Source: Nageia nagi
Taxonomy: Eukaryota; Pinophyta
Assembly: GCA_050084985.1 (NCBI GenBank)
Contig: JBITNC010000002.1
Span: 16,182,001-16,246,000, forward strand
Direction of reading: 5' to 3'
Length of the DNA stretch: 64,000 nt
Of this stretch, positions 22,401 to 34,282 are shown piece after piece. Under the pieces are notes generated by a model, which saw only the letters and a list, made by a program, of their open reading frames with translations, searched no databases and had not been told where the DNA came from. Every line of letters starts with the position of its first letter. The stretch's first letter is position 1. The position numbers and the translations under genes were made by a program.

Positions 22401-25400
22401 GCATCAGGAGCAGTATTTTGCCGCAGCCAAAAGTATGCTTCACGATAATCATCAAAAATAACCCTGTCCCCATGTGCACCCCTAGCAGCCAGAACAATAG
22501 AAGGAGATGAATATGCCTCTGAAGTCACCCAGGTACAGTGGGTGACATAACTTGTAAGCAAGTAAAGCATTCCTAAGATCAAGATACCAGCACCATTTCT
22601 CTGGAAAGGTAAACTCTGATCTACCAAAATCTGAAAATAAAATAGTCTTCCTCAATAACTATGCCACTTTCATAGTTAGTAGATGATACAAATAAGGTCT
22701 AATAAATTACCAAATAAATACCAGATTATAAAGGGCATAGTAAACATGATATATTTCCATAAAAACTTCTAGATAGTACCAGTTCCAAATACCAAAAAAA
22801 TACCAGATTATAAAGGGCATCGTAAACATGATATATTTCCATAAAAACTTCTAGATAGTACCAGTTCCAAAATTATTTGGAAACATTCAGCGAAACAGAT
22901 GCTGTGAATATTAAAAATTTTAAAAATATGATGAATTCAAGAAGTTCTAACTAACTTACTTTTACAGAGCTTTGGTCTAAATGAATAACTACATTAATAT
23001 GTCTAGCAATCATTTCATGAATATGTAGGTTTTATTAAATGTATGAACTTCTTGCAATTACACATCAATCAGAACTAGAAACATGAGAAAGACCAATTTC
23101 AAAACCAATCAACTAGTTATCATCCATCTAATTATAAATAGTTTTCATTGCAGGCCAAATGCAGAAAAAAACATCTCTCAAAATTTCGTGCTCAGGTCTC
23201 TCTGAATAAAATCCAAAAGTAAGGAAAGCAGGTCCTATTCATAAAGATGATTACCATGTAATTGCTAGAATAATAGACAATGAAAAAGAAAACACAGAAG
23301 AATAATAGTCTAGGCCTATATATACATAAAAATTAAAAACATAACTATTGTTATTTTACTAAGAATTTTATTTCATTGTTCAAACTTCATAACAACATGT
23401 AAACAGGAAAATTATATACAACATGTGAGAAACATCCTAGTGTGCACTGGATTTGTTCGCACTTGTCCTATTCTCTTTAACTGTGTAATTTGATGTAGCA
23501 AATATATTAATGATTTAATTATACTAGAAGTGACACTGCAGAATTCTGCAAGATGATCAATAACTAAAGAGAAAAATACTTGTCATGTGAAGTTATGTTT
23601 TGGGCAGTAATAAATTTTGATTGGGAAACAAATTCAAACTCATTATTCTTCAAATTACATTACTAGGAAAACCTCAACGGAAAATTTAAACATCTTACCA
23701 CTCCAATAGACAAATTAGATAGAGTTTGCTATATGCAATCACACAGGAATAATCTGCAACATTTCATTCAAAAACTTTTCTGAAAGTCAAGAGTTTACAA
23801 AGAGAAATATGAAACAGCAATATATCTAAATCTAGATGATATTAACTGAATAAAGGGAAGAGAAGTTTTGGATATCAAGGACCTAGACAAAGTACACAAA
23901 AGATTTCGATGAAAATTAAGCAAGTGTGTCAGTCAACACAAATAGACTGTATATGTGGGCAAGAACTGCTAAAAAAAACTTATGAGGCAAATGAGAACAT
24001 TAAGAAGGATGAAGTCTTAACATGAACATGCTACAACTTGTACTTTGTAAATACACAAGGTTACGAAAAAACCAAAAAAAACATTCTACGTGCTTGAAAC
24101 TTTGGAAAGACTACATTGCAGTAAAAAAGTTGTTTGAACAATGAAATGTCACTCCTATGGATGGGTTAATATTACGGTTATTAATCCTCCAAGCAACTTC
24201 AAATTAGTCAGCAATCACCAATGAAAACTCTATTTAATGTTTGACAATTAAATTTAAAATCATTTTTCATTACCTTTGCAGATGCTTTCACATTACTTGA
24301 ACCTTTACTTGCAACTGTAGATGGGGTTTTTGGCTTGCTACGAAATAGAAGAGCCAAGTTCTTCACACTTGCAGATATTGCAATGGCACTAATAAGGCAA
24401 ACAGCAGGTGTTGCCACAAGGATCAAACGAACCATCACTCCAGCAAAATATAAACTAGTGAGACCATATAGAACAATAAAAATGGTGGCATCTGTTAATC
24501 GTCGGAAGCAAAAGTACAACCCTGCTGGAAAGAAAATTAACAATATGTGAAAGTCGAACATAAAAGATGACCAGGCTGTTGGTTGATGCTCTGAGACAGA
24601 TGCAATGATTGGGATATGGTCCTTTGCATATGTCGGATCAAGAAGAGAATAGAAACGACCAGTCCAGGGAGAAATGTAGCCGGATGCCATGCCCAGTCCA
24701 AGTGCTAGTGCACCTACACCCACTGCACTTGACACAGTTATACTAAGGAAAGTCTGAAATAACTTCGGGTCATCAAGCTGGTGTTTAACCCAATCTACAA
24801 AGTAAAATACCTGATATCAGAGAAAAGCTACATCAGTATTATATTGAGTATCTGCTTAGTCGCTGACAAAAGATAATGTAGAAAAGAACTCAACATTATC
24901 ACTCACATAATACTTCATATAAAGGCAGAAAGTACATAAAACCAGTGCTCCAAGAAAAGAAAATGTTAATGAAGGCATTACTGGTAGTCCTTAAAGGTCT
25001 AGGAGACCAGGAAAAAATAAAGTAGTTAGTGCATTAACTTTTCCATAGGAGCAAAGATGAAGATCAAGATTTGAGAAACAAAACATCAGTGAAAAAGAAT
25101 TTTACTAAGTATGGGACAATATAAAAATTTCCCTTCCACTCGAGACATGTTCTAAACACGTATAATTTGTATGTCAATATTAAATGCATGAGGTCATATG
25201 GGAACACGCTGGGACTGTACCATGTTTCTCCTTGCATAAATTAGACAAAACTACTGGCTAATACATGCAAATAAAATGTAAATGTTACCTTTCAAGAATA
25301 TAGATATATGTTGGATGGAAAACAAAAAGTGGTAAAGAATACGAACAGTACTCTAAATCATGTGTTGGAATCTAGGCATAGAGATTAATGATAAATTGTT

Positions 25401-27018
25401 GAATTTGCACTACGTAGTTTAGCTGTGGAATGCAAAATCAAATGATTGACATGTTGCTACAGGAGGTTCACCAAATCATTGTTGATAATTCAAGAAAACC
25501 GTGAAAATAATTGTAAAATCACCATTATCGCCTGAAAAGCCAGAGCATGTCATCTTGAAAGATTTCTTTTAAACTTCTAGGGAATTTTAAATAAGTCAGT
25601 TCACGTTATCTGTTACATAGGAGCTTGGCCTCCCATGGTTTGTATTAAGACTTAATTTGATGGACAGCATATAAAAGAATAACCCCAACCAGTTATTTTT
25701 AATAATCAGAAAACAGAATAGCTCAAGAGAGTCATCATTCCATATCATTTCAATACAGTTTCATACCACCCAGCAGGGTTCAATTCTAAGGCACATCTGC
25801 CTTGCCCCAAATGACATTTGAACAAAATGGACGACAACAGAAGCAGGATTCAGGTACTATAACATAGTACGAATCCCACAGACATGACATCTTCAAAAGA
25901 AAAGTTTTATTCTAGGTCAAAACTAATCAACACAACCAGAGATGCACAAGACTCCCTTGATGTACTACACTTTAGAGTGATTCGCTCAAAGTAGCATCAC
26001 AATTGATTTTATCCCTTTTACTGAGTTTTGGTTAATCATGCATCTACCTATCTAGAAATCCATTTGATGCAATGCAGTCCCACTTAAATGAATTAAAAAC
26101 AATTATTGAACTCACTTGCAACAAAAAGAAGACCCCCATGGCAGCCATGTGCTCCCCTGACTGTACATGCTGAAAACCCACAAACCGGATCTGCATGGCC
26201 AGCAACATTCCCAAAATGTACATACAATTGTAGGCAATGTACAATCTCAGCGAATATCTTCCGGTCACAAGAAGCACCAACACATATATCGGGATCAAAT
26301 TGATAATAAAAATATACCCTCCCCAAGCAGAAACCATGTAGAAGTATCCAAAAGCAGAGGCCACAGACCAAGCCAAAGATCCAGTATTGACAGCCTTTAC
26401 AAACATGTAAAATGTCAAAAGCAGCGCAAAGATTGCCACTCCTTCGTTGTCATAAGATCCGGCAACTGATCGTGAAATATATCCCGGGCAAATGGCAATC
26501 AAGGCTGCTGCAACAAGTCCAGCACCAGAATCCCAGAGCTCCTTCCCAAAAAAGTAAGCAACAACCGTAGTATTTGAAGCGAAAAATGGCGCTGTCAACA
26601 CACAGACTTCCCTAATATGTACTGCAAAGCTGAAGAATCTGAGAATCCAATAAATCAGGGCTGCAGTTACCATAAGACCGGGGTAAAGAGTTCCTCCAAT
26701 GATTCTTCCCAAAGGATACCAACTTTCATAGTCAAACCAGTTCCAGAATTCATAAAACCCTTTTTCTGTTAAATAGAGGGTTGTTCTGTAATTGAAATAG
26801 GGATCAAATTCATGGATCATGCTTTCATAACGAAGAACACTGAAGAGTCTTGTAATAAATGCAAGCACGTAGATGAGACAAAGAACCCCCACACGCAATA
26901 GAAGCTCTTGCTGTTTAGTTTTTAGCCTTAAACTCTTCATGGAAAGCTGAAGGCTTTCCATTTTCAGGCTCAATGGCGCAATTATTGAATTCAACGTGTT
27001 TTCTCCTTTTCCCGTCAT
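13356..27018 (-). CDS. STT3B: Oligosaccharyltransferase catalytic subunit STT3B, six coding exons
   Basis: STT3 is the catalytic subunit of the ER oligosaccharyltransferase; it moves the lipid-linked glycan to asparagine in N-X-S/T sites. Coding exons are 27018-26116, 24810-24274, 22630-22176, 21981-21859, 21710-21651 and 13485-13356. They total 2208 bp, that is 735 residues plus stop, the length I recall for Arabidopsis STT3B. All five introns are GT-AG. Visible features are the multi-span N-terminal half, HEFDPYF (69-75, metal-binding acidic motif), [10 protein letters not shown] (372-381), the WWDYG motif at 562-566, and [11 protein letters not shown] at 580-590. The sequence follows the plant STT3B type, not STT3A. 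The start ATG has an in-frame TAA four codons upstream (27030-27028). No frameshift or lost motif was seen, so the gene looks functional. Intron 5 (8165 bp) is packed with repeats. Confidence 0.95.
14040..16030. other. Intron 5 block of less AT-rich, unrecognised sequence
   Basis: This part of STT3B intron 5 is richer in G and C than its neighbours and has several open frames on both strands, but no protein family is recognisable. Related segments recur within it: 'ggttttggaaaccctagtaa' near 15015 and a similar stretch near 15490. Two copies of a segment with 'gaagatctatagctcta' lie at about 15235 and 15278. It may be a captured or decayed transposon segment. Confidence 0.35.
14586..14965. 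repeat. 127-bp tandem repeat, three copies, in STT3B intron 5
   Basis: Copies start at 14586, 14713 and 14839 with 'cctgttatcaaggcctctct', and a partial fourth begins at 14966. Unit lengths are 127, 126 and 127 bp, so a reading frame is not kept across units, which argues against a repeated protein. The copies differ at only a few positions, so the array is recent. Confidence 0.9.
16110..17290. repeat. Higher-order tandem array, copy 2, in STT3B intron 5
   Basis: The motif seen at 1-780 recurs with cores near 16155, 16302, 16381, 16523, 16595, 16728, 16800, 16943, 17014, 17131 and 17204. The steps are 147, 79, 142, 72, 133, 72, 143, 71, 117 and 73 bp, an alternation of one and two monomers of about 71 bp. 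The array joins repeat R at 17320 with no gap. Confidence 0.85.
17320..18090 (+). repeat. Dispersed repeat R, copy 2, in STT3B intron 5
   Basis: It matches 5249-6030 from 'actttgtgactcttgtaagt' to 'ggaaggaaaaaca' in the same orientation. Differences include substitutions throughout and short indels. Confidence 0.8.
17914..18477. repeat. 282-bp tandem duplication overlapping the end of repeat R
   Basis: The segment from 'attctaagaataactac' (17914) is repeated from 'attctaagtataactac' (18196) with few differences, ending 'aactttcctgaagatca' in both. The duplication extends past the end of repeat R as seen in copy 1. Confidence 0.9.
18478..20098. other. Intron 5 sequence without recognisable features
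   Basis: AT-rich intron sequence. Nothing coding or repetitive could be supported. Confidence 0.5.
20099..21157. mobile_element. Non-autonomous Mutator-like element with 9-bp target duplication
   Basis: The direct repeat TATTTTCAA flanks the element (20090-20098 and 21158-21166). The ends are long imperfect inverted repeats: the left end reads 'accctcacaaaatcaatttt', and the reverse complement of the right end reads 'accctcacaaaatcaatatt', with matching sequence continuing for about 70 bp. A 9-bp duplication and long inverted repeats are the hallmarks of Mutator-like elements. No transposase is visible in the 0.9 kb interior. A minus-strand open frame (20485-20225) reads [20 protein letters not shown] but is not recognised; it could be captured host sequence. 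Confidence 0.8.
21651..21710 (-). CDS. STT3B: STT3B exon 5
   Basis: A 60-bp exon between TGTCAG and GTAAGC encoding [20 protein letters not shown], with the final glycine split across the 8.2 kb intron 5. Confidence 0.9.
21859..21981 (-). CDS. STT3B: STT3B exon 4
   Basis: A 123-bp exon between CTTCAG and GTAAGT encoding [20 protein letters not shown] and [12 protein letters not shown]. The introns on either side (194 and 148 bp) are short. M673 is split across the next junction. Confidence 0.9.
22176..22630 (-). CDS. STT3B: STT3B exon 3 (residues 481-632 in part)
   Basis: The exon begins [10 protein letters not shown] after TTTTCAG and carries [17 protein letters not shown] and [18 protein letters not shown]. 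It ends in the split codon AA|A (K632) before GTATAT. Confidence 0.95.
22718..22881. repeat. 82-bp tandem duplication in STT3B intron 2
   Basis: The segment starting 'ataccagattataaagggca' occurs at 22718 and 22800, nearly identical, ending 'tagtaccagttcca'. Confidence 0.9.
24274..24810 (-). CDS. STT3B: STT3B exon 2 (residues 302-480)
   Basis: The exon begins [12 protein letters not shown] after a ATATCAG acceptor, contains [10 protein letters not shown] and [17 protein letters not shown], and ends SAK before GTAATG. Its length of 537 bp keeps phase 0. Intron 2 (24273-22631) follows. Confidence 0.95.
26116..27018 (-). CDS. STT3B: STT3B exon 1 (residues 1-301)
   Basis: The exon runs from ATG at 27018 to CAA (Q301) before a GTGAGT donor. 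It encodes the cytosolic N-terminus, the first membrane segments, HEFDPYF and [14 protein letters not shown]. The intron after it (26115-24811) is in phase 0. Confidence 0.95.
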
Positions 27019-27350
27019 TGGAAATCCTTAAATCAAATTGTTGCCACAGAAATGGATTGCTGCTCAGCGGATCTTGATCTTCTTCATATGCAACAATGTT
27101 GAAACCCTACGTGATCCGCAAATTTAGTTACAGATAATGAAATTGATGGGAGGGAAACGCGAATCGCCATTGAGGATAAAAGGTGTGAGAAAATCTACAG
27201 ATCTAAAGATTTATTTACCTGAAAATTGCAGCTTGGGCTTGGGTTGAAGCTTCGAACCCTCGTTAAACCCTGGCTCCTCGGAGTGCTGTGAGGTCGTCTA
27301 GATCCATTGTTTAACTCAGTTTAAGGTTAGAGACAAAAAGTTTATAATGG
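27019..27350 (-). promoter_or_regulatory. STT3B 5' UTR with small intron, uORF and TATA box
   Basis: A likely UTR intron runs from 27218 (donor GTAAAT) to 27107 (acceptor CGTAG), 112 bp. A TATA-like TTATAAA lies near 27340-27347 on the minus strand. A 14-codon upstream ORF starts at 27307 and stops at 27263, but it would be transcribed only if the start site is upstream of 27307. These are read from sequence alone. Confidence 0.45.
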
Positions 27351-30300
27351 GAAATACACTGGACTAAATGTAGGGTTTGCATCTATCGAGTCAAATGTTT
27401 ATTTAAATGTGTTTTATCCAAAAAGTGGATCCTCTGGACCTTAATGGATTAGTCATTTTCAGTTAAATTATGTAATAGATAAATTGATTTAGATATCTTA
27501 AATATATAGGTATTGATCTTGAAATATTCTTCCAAAAAATATAAATATATATTTTAAAATTGATATCTTTTGATATTTTTAGATATATATCAAAGATATA
27601 GAAATTAGTTATATAGTTTTGTATGTTATTTATTTTATTTTTTTGTGTTTAATCTAATATTATTTTTAAAATAAATTTTTAAAATTTAGTTGATATATAT
27701 TTATGTTATACATATGTGGGTTCTCTTCACCTCATTTATATATTGTTGTAGGATTGTTTTAGGCATAATCAATAAATGATAGAGAATTGAATAATTTAAT
27801 TAAATTGTAATTTAGAATTTTTATGAGAGATTACCATTTGCAGGGTATCTTTTTAGGTTAAGCTGGAATGAGAGGGGCATCTATTCCATCAAATTCATTT
27901 GAGGTTCACACCTACTCTCATTTGCACTTAACATCAAACACGATTTACAATTATATCCACTTGTTAGAAGGAATGGGATTTGAACATGGATCCTTCACAT
28001 TTTAGTGGAGAGTTTTAGCTACCCAAATATGTATACTTGTTAGAGGGAATGGGATTTGAACATAGATTCCTCACATTTTAGTGGAGAGTTTTAGCAACCT
28101 TATACCCACCCACCCCTTTAACATGTTCACATAATTATAATTTAGATTTTGATATTATATTCTAATTATTTTAATTATTAGAAGATAAATATTTTAAAAT
28201 AAAAGTATTTGAAGTTCTTCAAAAGAGATGTGATGTTGATATAGATCAAATGATATATGATGTCTCAACAATATGTAGTAATTCCATTTTAATACATGAA
28301 TTCAGCACAAGCAATTATGGAAATGTAATGCAAGTGTAAAGAAGATGGTCTTTGATAAGTTATGATAAATAAATTAGTAGCTTAATAAATTAACTAATGA
28401 TGAGTGTGTTATAAACAATGATGATCATAGTAACCTATTGGTTGTTAAAAATAATTTATTGTATGATCATCATCATGTTTGTAGCAAGTGGATTGTGCTA
28501 TAATCCAATTATTTGCAAATGGCTATATGTTCTCCTTTTATATGAGATTAAATTAATGTCATTTGAACTTTTAGATTTTCTCCCATGTATGTGAGATATA
28601 TTAATTAACATAATAGATAATTTTTTATCTAAAAATTAACAAGTAATAAAACTTGACTAATCAATGAAATATACTATAATGATGATAAATAATCAATATT
28701 GATGCCAATGGGGTCCTCGTTGAAAAGTTAAAACACTTACATGATCATGTCTAAATCAAGGTTCAAACCTTGATGATGCCCAATGACAAAAATGTCAAAA
28801 TGAAATTAATCAATAGTAATGATAAATGTTAGATCAAATGATGATAATAATAATAAATAACCTTAATACCAAAGTGAAACTAATAGAAAGCAATGATAAA
28901 TGCTAGATCAAATCAATGGTCATAATGTCAAGGGTGGGTGACTTGCATACAATCCTTGGTAACCATACCAAAACAATGAATAACAAATAATAATGATAAA
29001 TGATATAATAGGGTGAGGCATAAAGTAGCAAAAGTGAGAATAGGCAAACAACTTAGTATTAAATAGAATTTCTCTAATTGGCACCTTACAAATTTAGTTA
29101 AAACTTATTATATAAGTTATAGAAATGCAATGATATTTGAAATAACACTAAGACAATTTGTAAGTGATGATATTTTACCTTCAAAAATTTGGATTTAAGT
29201 TCTCTTACTCAATATTTATTGTCGACTTAACTTACAAAATGGTAATCAAAAGGTTTATTTAAAGCTCTTTAAAAGAGGAAGCTTTATTTAAGTGGGTGAA
29301 ATCTCCTTATTAATAGTTAAATCCCAATAAGTAAAGAATAATTTCCAATGTCTTTAATGGGTGGATTTTGTCATGTGTTGTTAAATATTCAAAAAGAGTT
29401 GTAATTTTTTATGAATCATAAGATTATGTTATTCTTAAATCAAATGATTTTCAAATAAAATATTATATTTGTGTTAATATATTTTGGTTTATCTTAATAA
29501 GTGTCATTGACGATATTATTTTAAATAAAACAAATAATGGAACAATAAAATAGATTGATAATTGTATAAGAGAATGTGATACTCTTTTTGAATTTTAAAA
29601 TATTGGCAAACAAGGAACATGGTACATTTTATAGACTAAAAAGGAATGTGATAATATTTCCTAGGTTGACGAAGAACATGTCATTTTTTTGTAAATAATG
29701 CAAGAACTACAAGAACCTCCATTTAAACTCGTATAGTGACCTAATCCTATTTCTAATCATTTATTTTAAAATTAAATGAATAGCATGGTAATTGTTAATG
29801 GATGTGGTTATCCTCCCACCAAATTTGGTCATAAACGCTCAGGGTATATGGTTTAAATCCAATTCAATTATCCATCAAATCAACAAAAACTATATATGTT
29901 GGACGAATCAAGACCAAAATCAGCAAGATTCAAACACCCATTACCAATTTAAGCATTTTCCACCAATTTTCAACCCATTTTGTATGCAACCCAAAGAGCA
30001 TAAATGCCCAATGTTTATTGTTGACTTTGGAGGGTGGATAGCCTTTTGCATTGTTGATAAGGAATATCATACCTCAATCTAAATAATCATGTTAGAATAT
30101 GGTAAAAAAGTCAAAAGTGACTTTACATATAAGAAAAAAGATGGAAATAGCTACAATAATGATGTTATTTTTAGATCTCTAGATTATGCCCCTCTTGAAA
30201 TGTGGTATATGTGAGTGTTGACATATATCTTGAGAAGAAAATGAAAGAAATAAAAATATGACAAAGAGGAATACAAAGGTGTGAGGTACCCTTAAGGTAA

Positions 30301-30494
30301 GGAGAAAAAAGACTCATACTTTGTACAACCTCAAAATTATATATTTGATATTTTCAAAAATAAATATATATGCATAAGATTTTTAATTTATTTTAATAAT
30401 TTATTTTTAAAGTATTTTTTATGGTGTTTAGAGTAAATAATATGAAGAAAGGATATCATACATGGTATCAACAAAATTTAGCATAATAAACAAA
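27351..30494. other. Non-coding AT-rich region upstream of STT3B
   Basis: No gene was recognised. A 76-bp tandem duplication starting 'cttgttagaaggaatgggat' lies at 27960 and 28036. Degenerate 'aatgataaatg.tagatcaaatca' segments recur between 28800 and 28920. Confidence 0.55.
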
Positions 30495-31034
30495 TGGAAA
30501 TTTGAGTAACATACTAATTTCCTAAATCCCAAAGATCCCTTGAAAATACTCAACTCCAACATAACATAAACACAAACTCAATGCAAGTAATCTCACAAAT
30601 TAACACAAGAGACACCAATGTAAAGTGGTTCCTCCTTCCTTGGGAGTACATCTCCTAATCTAAGATCTTAGTTGTTTAAAATGCACTCTCTCCTACAATT
30701 CAATTCCTACTTCTCATATCATCGAACTAAGAACATAACTTTGCTCAAAAACTTGTTGTTGAAACCATTAGGGAAGGCCCTCTATTTATAGGTAAAATCT
30801 CTTTGTTGGGTCACCCTATTATCCAGGTACACACCAAGACCAAATGGACATGCTTTATCTTTTATCCTTGTGAATAAGCATGACCTTACAAGTGGGTGGT
30901 GTGTGGGGGCAAGTCTCCTTAATTCTTTATTCACTTAAATATTTTTTAAATTAAAGTATTTAAGTGGATAATATTAAGGAGGTAATATTTCTTTTTGTAG
31001 ATACCTAACACAATATGCATTATACATTTTAACA
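30495..31034 (-). mobile_element. 3' LTR of copia copy B
   Basis: Read on the minus strand, it starts TGTTAAAATGTATAATGC right after a polypurine tract (GCATTAAGGAGGAG, 31048-31035) and ends AATTTCCA at 30495. That gives about 540 bp with TG and CA ends. It contains a stem (CACTTAAATA pairing with TATTTAAGTG) and a TATA-like TATAAATAGAGGGC. The LTR end near 47026 matches its right part. Confidence 0.75.
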
Positions 31035-33532
31035 CTCCTCCTTAATGCAATTTTGGGGTAGAGCGAAGAACAAGAGAGGAAAGAGAGAGTTCTCCTACAT
31101 ACATACAACCGAAGATGAGAACATTTACATTTTGAGAAACAATAGAGATCTTAGATTGAGACTCACTACTTTTGACCAAATGGTTTACAATACTATCATT
31201 AATCATAATTGGTTTCACTATATATAGTCATTCAACAATACATTGACATGGTGAGTCTTCATGAGCTTGCCCACTTGAAGTAAGTAGCGTGCATTAAGAA
31301 GAAACATGCATGCTACAAGCAACTTATAAATAAGATCAATTAGATGCATCATATAAATATTCATATCAACATAAGATAAATGAATCAAATAATGTCATCC
31401 ATAAATTGATCAATGGTACATTATAAGTCATCACAAAGATGCCAAGCCCTACTCATAATCACCTATTGTATACAAATATGTGTTGATTATCATCACAAAA
31501 TAGAGCATAACAAAATGCGCATACGAGTTTCTCACACATGGATAATTGAACAATGCTAAAAGATACATAAGAGTTCCTCACATATGGATAAGTGAACAAT
31601 GTAACAAACAAAGATCTATCAAATGCACATACAAGTTCCTCCTACATGGGTAATTGAATAGTGCTAATGATGGTTAATCATATTCTCAAAATGTACTACA
31701 AGTTTCTTATGCAGAGCAAACTTACCACAAAGGTGTACAATAAAATCAACACTATACAACTATACAATCTTCCTAGGGATGAAGTTATCATCATATACAT
31801 GAATTCAATTCAACAAGAATTCAATCTTCACTCCCTTTGAGGATAACTTCACCAACCCAATAGATTACCTAAGGCTACTAAATTGAGCTTCAAGAAGGGG
31901 CTTAGTGAACAAATCAACGAAGTTTAGGATTGATGGATAATATTGTAGTCATAGGATACCATCCAGAACCTTCTTTATGATAAAATGGGCTTAGATTTAT
32001 ACGTGTTTTATTCTTTGATTTAATACAAGGTTCTTTGCTAAATCAATGGTCAATTGATTATTTGAAGAAATCTGATACGGATAAGCCTGCTCATACCTAA
32101 TTTCTTTTAGAAGATGCCTTAACCAAATGACTTTCTAGGTTGTAACTAACATGGCATAATATTATACCTCTATGGTGGAGAGAGCAATAGTAAGCTACTT
32201 CTTAAAAGCCCAAGAGATAGCACTTGAACCAATGCTAAACACATATGTAGAGGTTGATTTCTTATCATCTTCATCACCCCCATAATCAAAATTTGAGATA
32301 ACCCTAAGAGAACAAGCAAGGAAAACTTGGAATACTTGAGAGTAAGATATTTTATTCTCATAACATATATCAAGATTTTTTTAATAACATTAAGGTGCTC
32401 CACATATGATTTTTGCATAAATTGTACCAATAGATTTATTATAAAGGTAATATATGGCCTAAAGATAGTCAAATATAATAGATTGCTAATTAATTACCTA
32501 TAGGTCATAGCATCTACCAATTGAGATTTAGAGATAATAGACAAATTGATTCCAGAAGATACTAAGATCGTAGTAGGTTTGCACTCTTCCATTCCAAATT
32601 TTTACAAAATATCTGATATATACTTAGATTGATTAAGATAAGTATAATCTTTATATTGGTATACTTGCATTCCAAGGTAGTAGTGCAAGAGACCAAGATC
32701 AGTCATTTCAAAGGTTGCCTTAAGCTTGGATATGCACTATTAGATGATTATGATATTAGTTCTTGTGATTAGAAGATCATCCACATAAAGCATAATTAAT
32801 ACCACATCTTGTCCTTTATTAAGCACATAAAGATTTGTATCAAATAAGCATTTAGAGAATCTAATTTCTGTAAAGTATCCTGAAATCTTTTTGTACCAAG
32901 ATTTGCATGCTTACTTAAGTCCATAAAAGGACTTCTTTAGTTTACACACAAGTGACTCTTTTCTTTTCACAACAAACCCTTTTGGTTGATTCATGTAGAT
33001 TTCAATATCTAAGTCACCATTGAGAAAAGCACTCTTGACATTAAGTTGAAAACATTTCCATCCCTGAGCTACTATAAGAGAAAGGATTATCCTAACTATG
33101 GGCATCTTTGTCATAGGATCAAAGGTTCCTCATAATCAACTTCGTATTTCTAAGCAAAACCTTTGGCCACTAACCTTGCCTTGTACTTTGCAATCTTCCC
33201 AATTGAATTGTATTTATCCTTGTAAATCCATTGTTGCCAATCACATTTCATTCATTAGGATAGAGAACCAAATCCCAAGTTTCATTTTTCATAAGCACCT
33301 CATGCTCTCCTTTCATAGATTCCATCTAGCACTCATGTTTTGAAGCTTCTTTGAATGATGAGGGCTCATTATTGTTAACAATTTTTGCAAATAAGGATTT
33401 ATTTAAGGTCATACTTCTTATTATCATTTATGTTGGAAAATTTTGCTCCTAAGGTGACTTATCTACACTGATATCCAACCAGTTAGGTGCAACAGAAGAG
33501 TCATCATCATCGTTTAAGTCCTCATAAGAAGC
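31035..33532 (-). pseudogene. Copia copy B: decayed RT/RNase H and 3' region, 5'-truncated
   Basis: Between about 33530 and 31830 the minus strand encodes the end of integrase, RT and RNase H of the same family as copy A, with many stops and frame shifts. Recognisable pieces are FQLNVKSAFLNGDL, LYVDDLLITR, YHYLGMQVYQ-like sequence, and DLFTKPL near the end. From 31830 to 31035 lies the non-coding 3' region, which aligns with that of copy A. The copy begins abruptly at the inverted repeat at 33533, so gag and most of integrase are missing. Confidence 0.85.
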
Positions 33533-33795
33533 TGTTAGAATTTGTAATGAAATATTGTGAATATCTAAACTCCTTGTAAATTCAATTAATCACTTAAGGG
33601 TATGTAGATACCTTAAGAGATTAATTGAATTCTTTAATATGTAAACTTTAACCTACCAACTAACCACTTGGTAAAGTCAAAGTCTACATATTAAAGAATT
33701 CAATTAATCTCTTAAGGTATCTACATACCCTTAAGTGATTAATTGAATTTACAAGGAGTTTAGATATTCACAATATTTCATTACAAATTCTAACA
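33533..33795. repeat. 263-bp near-perfect inverted repeat made of two LTR starts
   Basis: The left arm (33533-33649) and the right arm (33795-33679, read in reverse) are 117 bp each and differ at one position. The loop is 29 nt. Each arm begins TGTTAGAATTTGTAATGA, the LTR start of copy A, and the right arm directly follows copy A's polypurine tract (GCATTAAGGGGAAG, 33809-33796). The loop carries the next U3 bases ('ggttagttggtagg' on the minus strand), which also occur in the LTR at 41232. So this is the start of copy A's 3' LTR joined head-to-head to an inverted copy of itself. Confidence 0.95.
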
Positions 33796-34282
33796 CTTCC
33801 CCTTAATGCAATATTGGGATAGAGCATAGAAGAAAGAAGAGAGAGAGTAAGAGAGAGTTCTCCTCCATAGAGATACAAGTGGAGATGAGAATATTTACAT
33901 ATTTGAAAATCTTTTTGAGAACTAGTATGAGACTCACTACATTACCATTTGACAAAAAATGGTTTACAATACAATCATTAACCACAACTGGTTTCACTGT
34001 ACATAGTAGTCGATCAACTTTAAGCTGACATGTGAGTCTCCATGAGCTTGCTTTCACAAGGTGAGTAACCTGCATTTCTGAAGAAGATCCTGCATGCTAC
34101 AAGCAACTCATGAACAAAATCAGTTAGATGCATCATATATTCAAATAAGAGAATCAAATAATGCCATCTTATAAATAACTGATCAATGGTGCACTATAAG
34201 TCATCACGGAGATGCCAAGCCATCACTCATAGTCACCTATTGTATGTAGACATGTGTTGATTTTTAATAGAGCATAAAAATT

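Noticed and set aside
31035-33532. Copy B considered as the 3' half of copia copy A
   Set aside because: Both copies carry their own RT, 3' region and polypurine tract, so they are separate elements.
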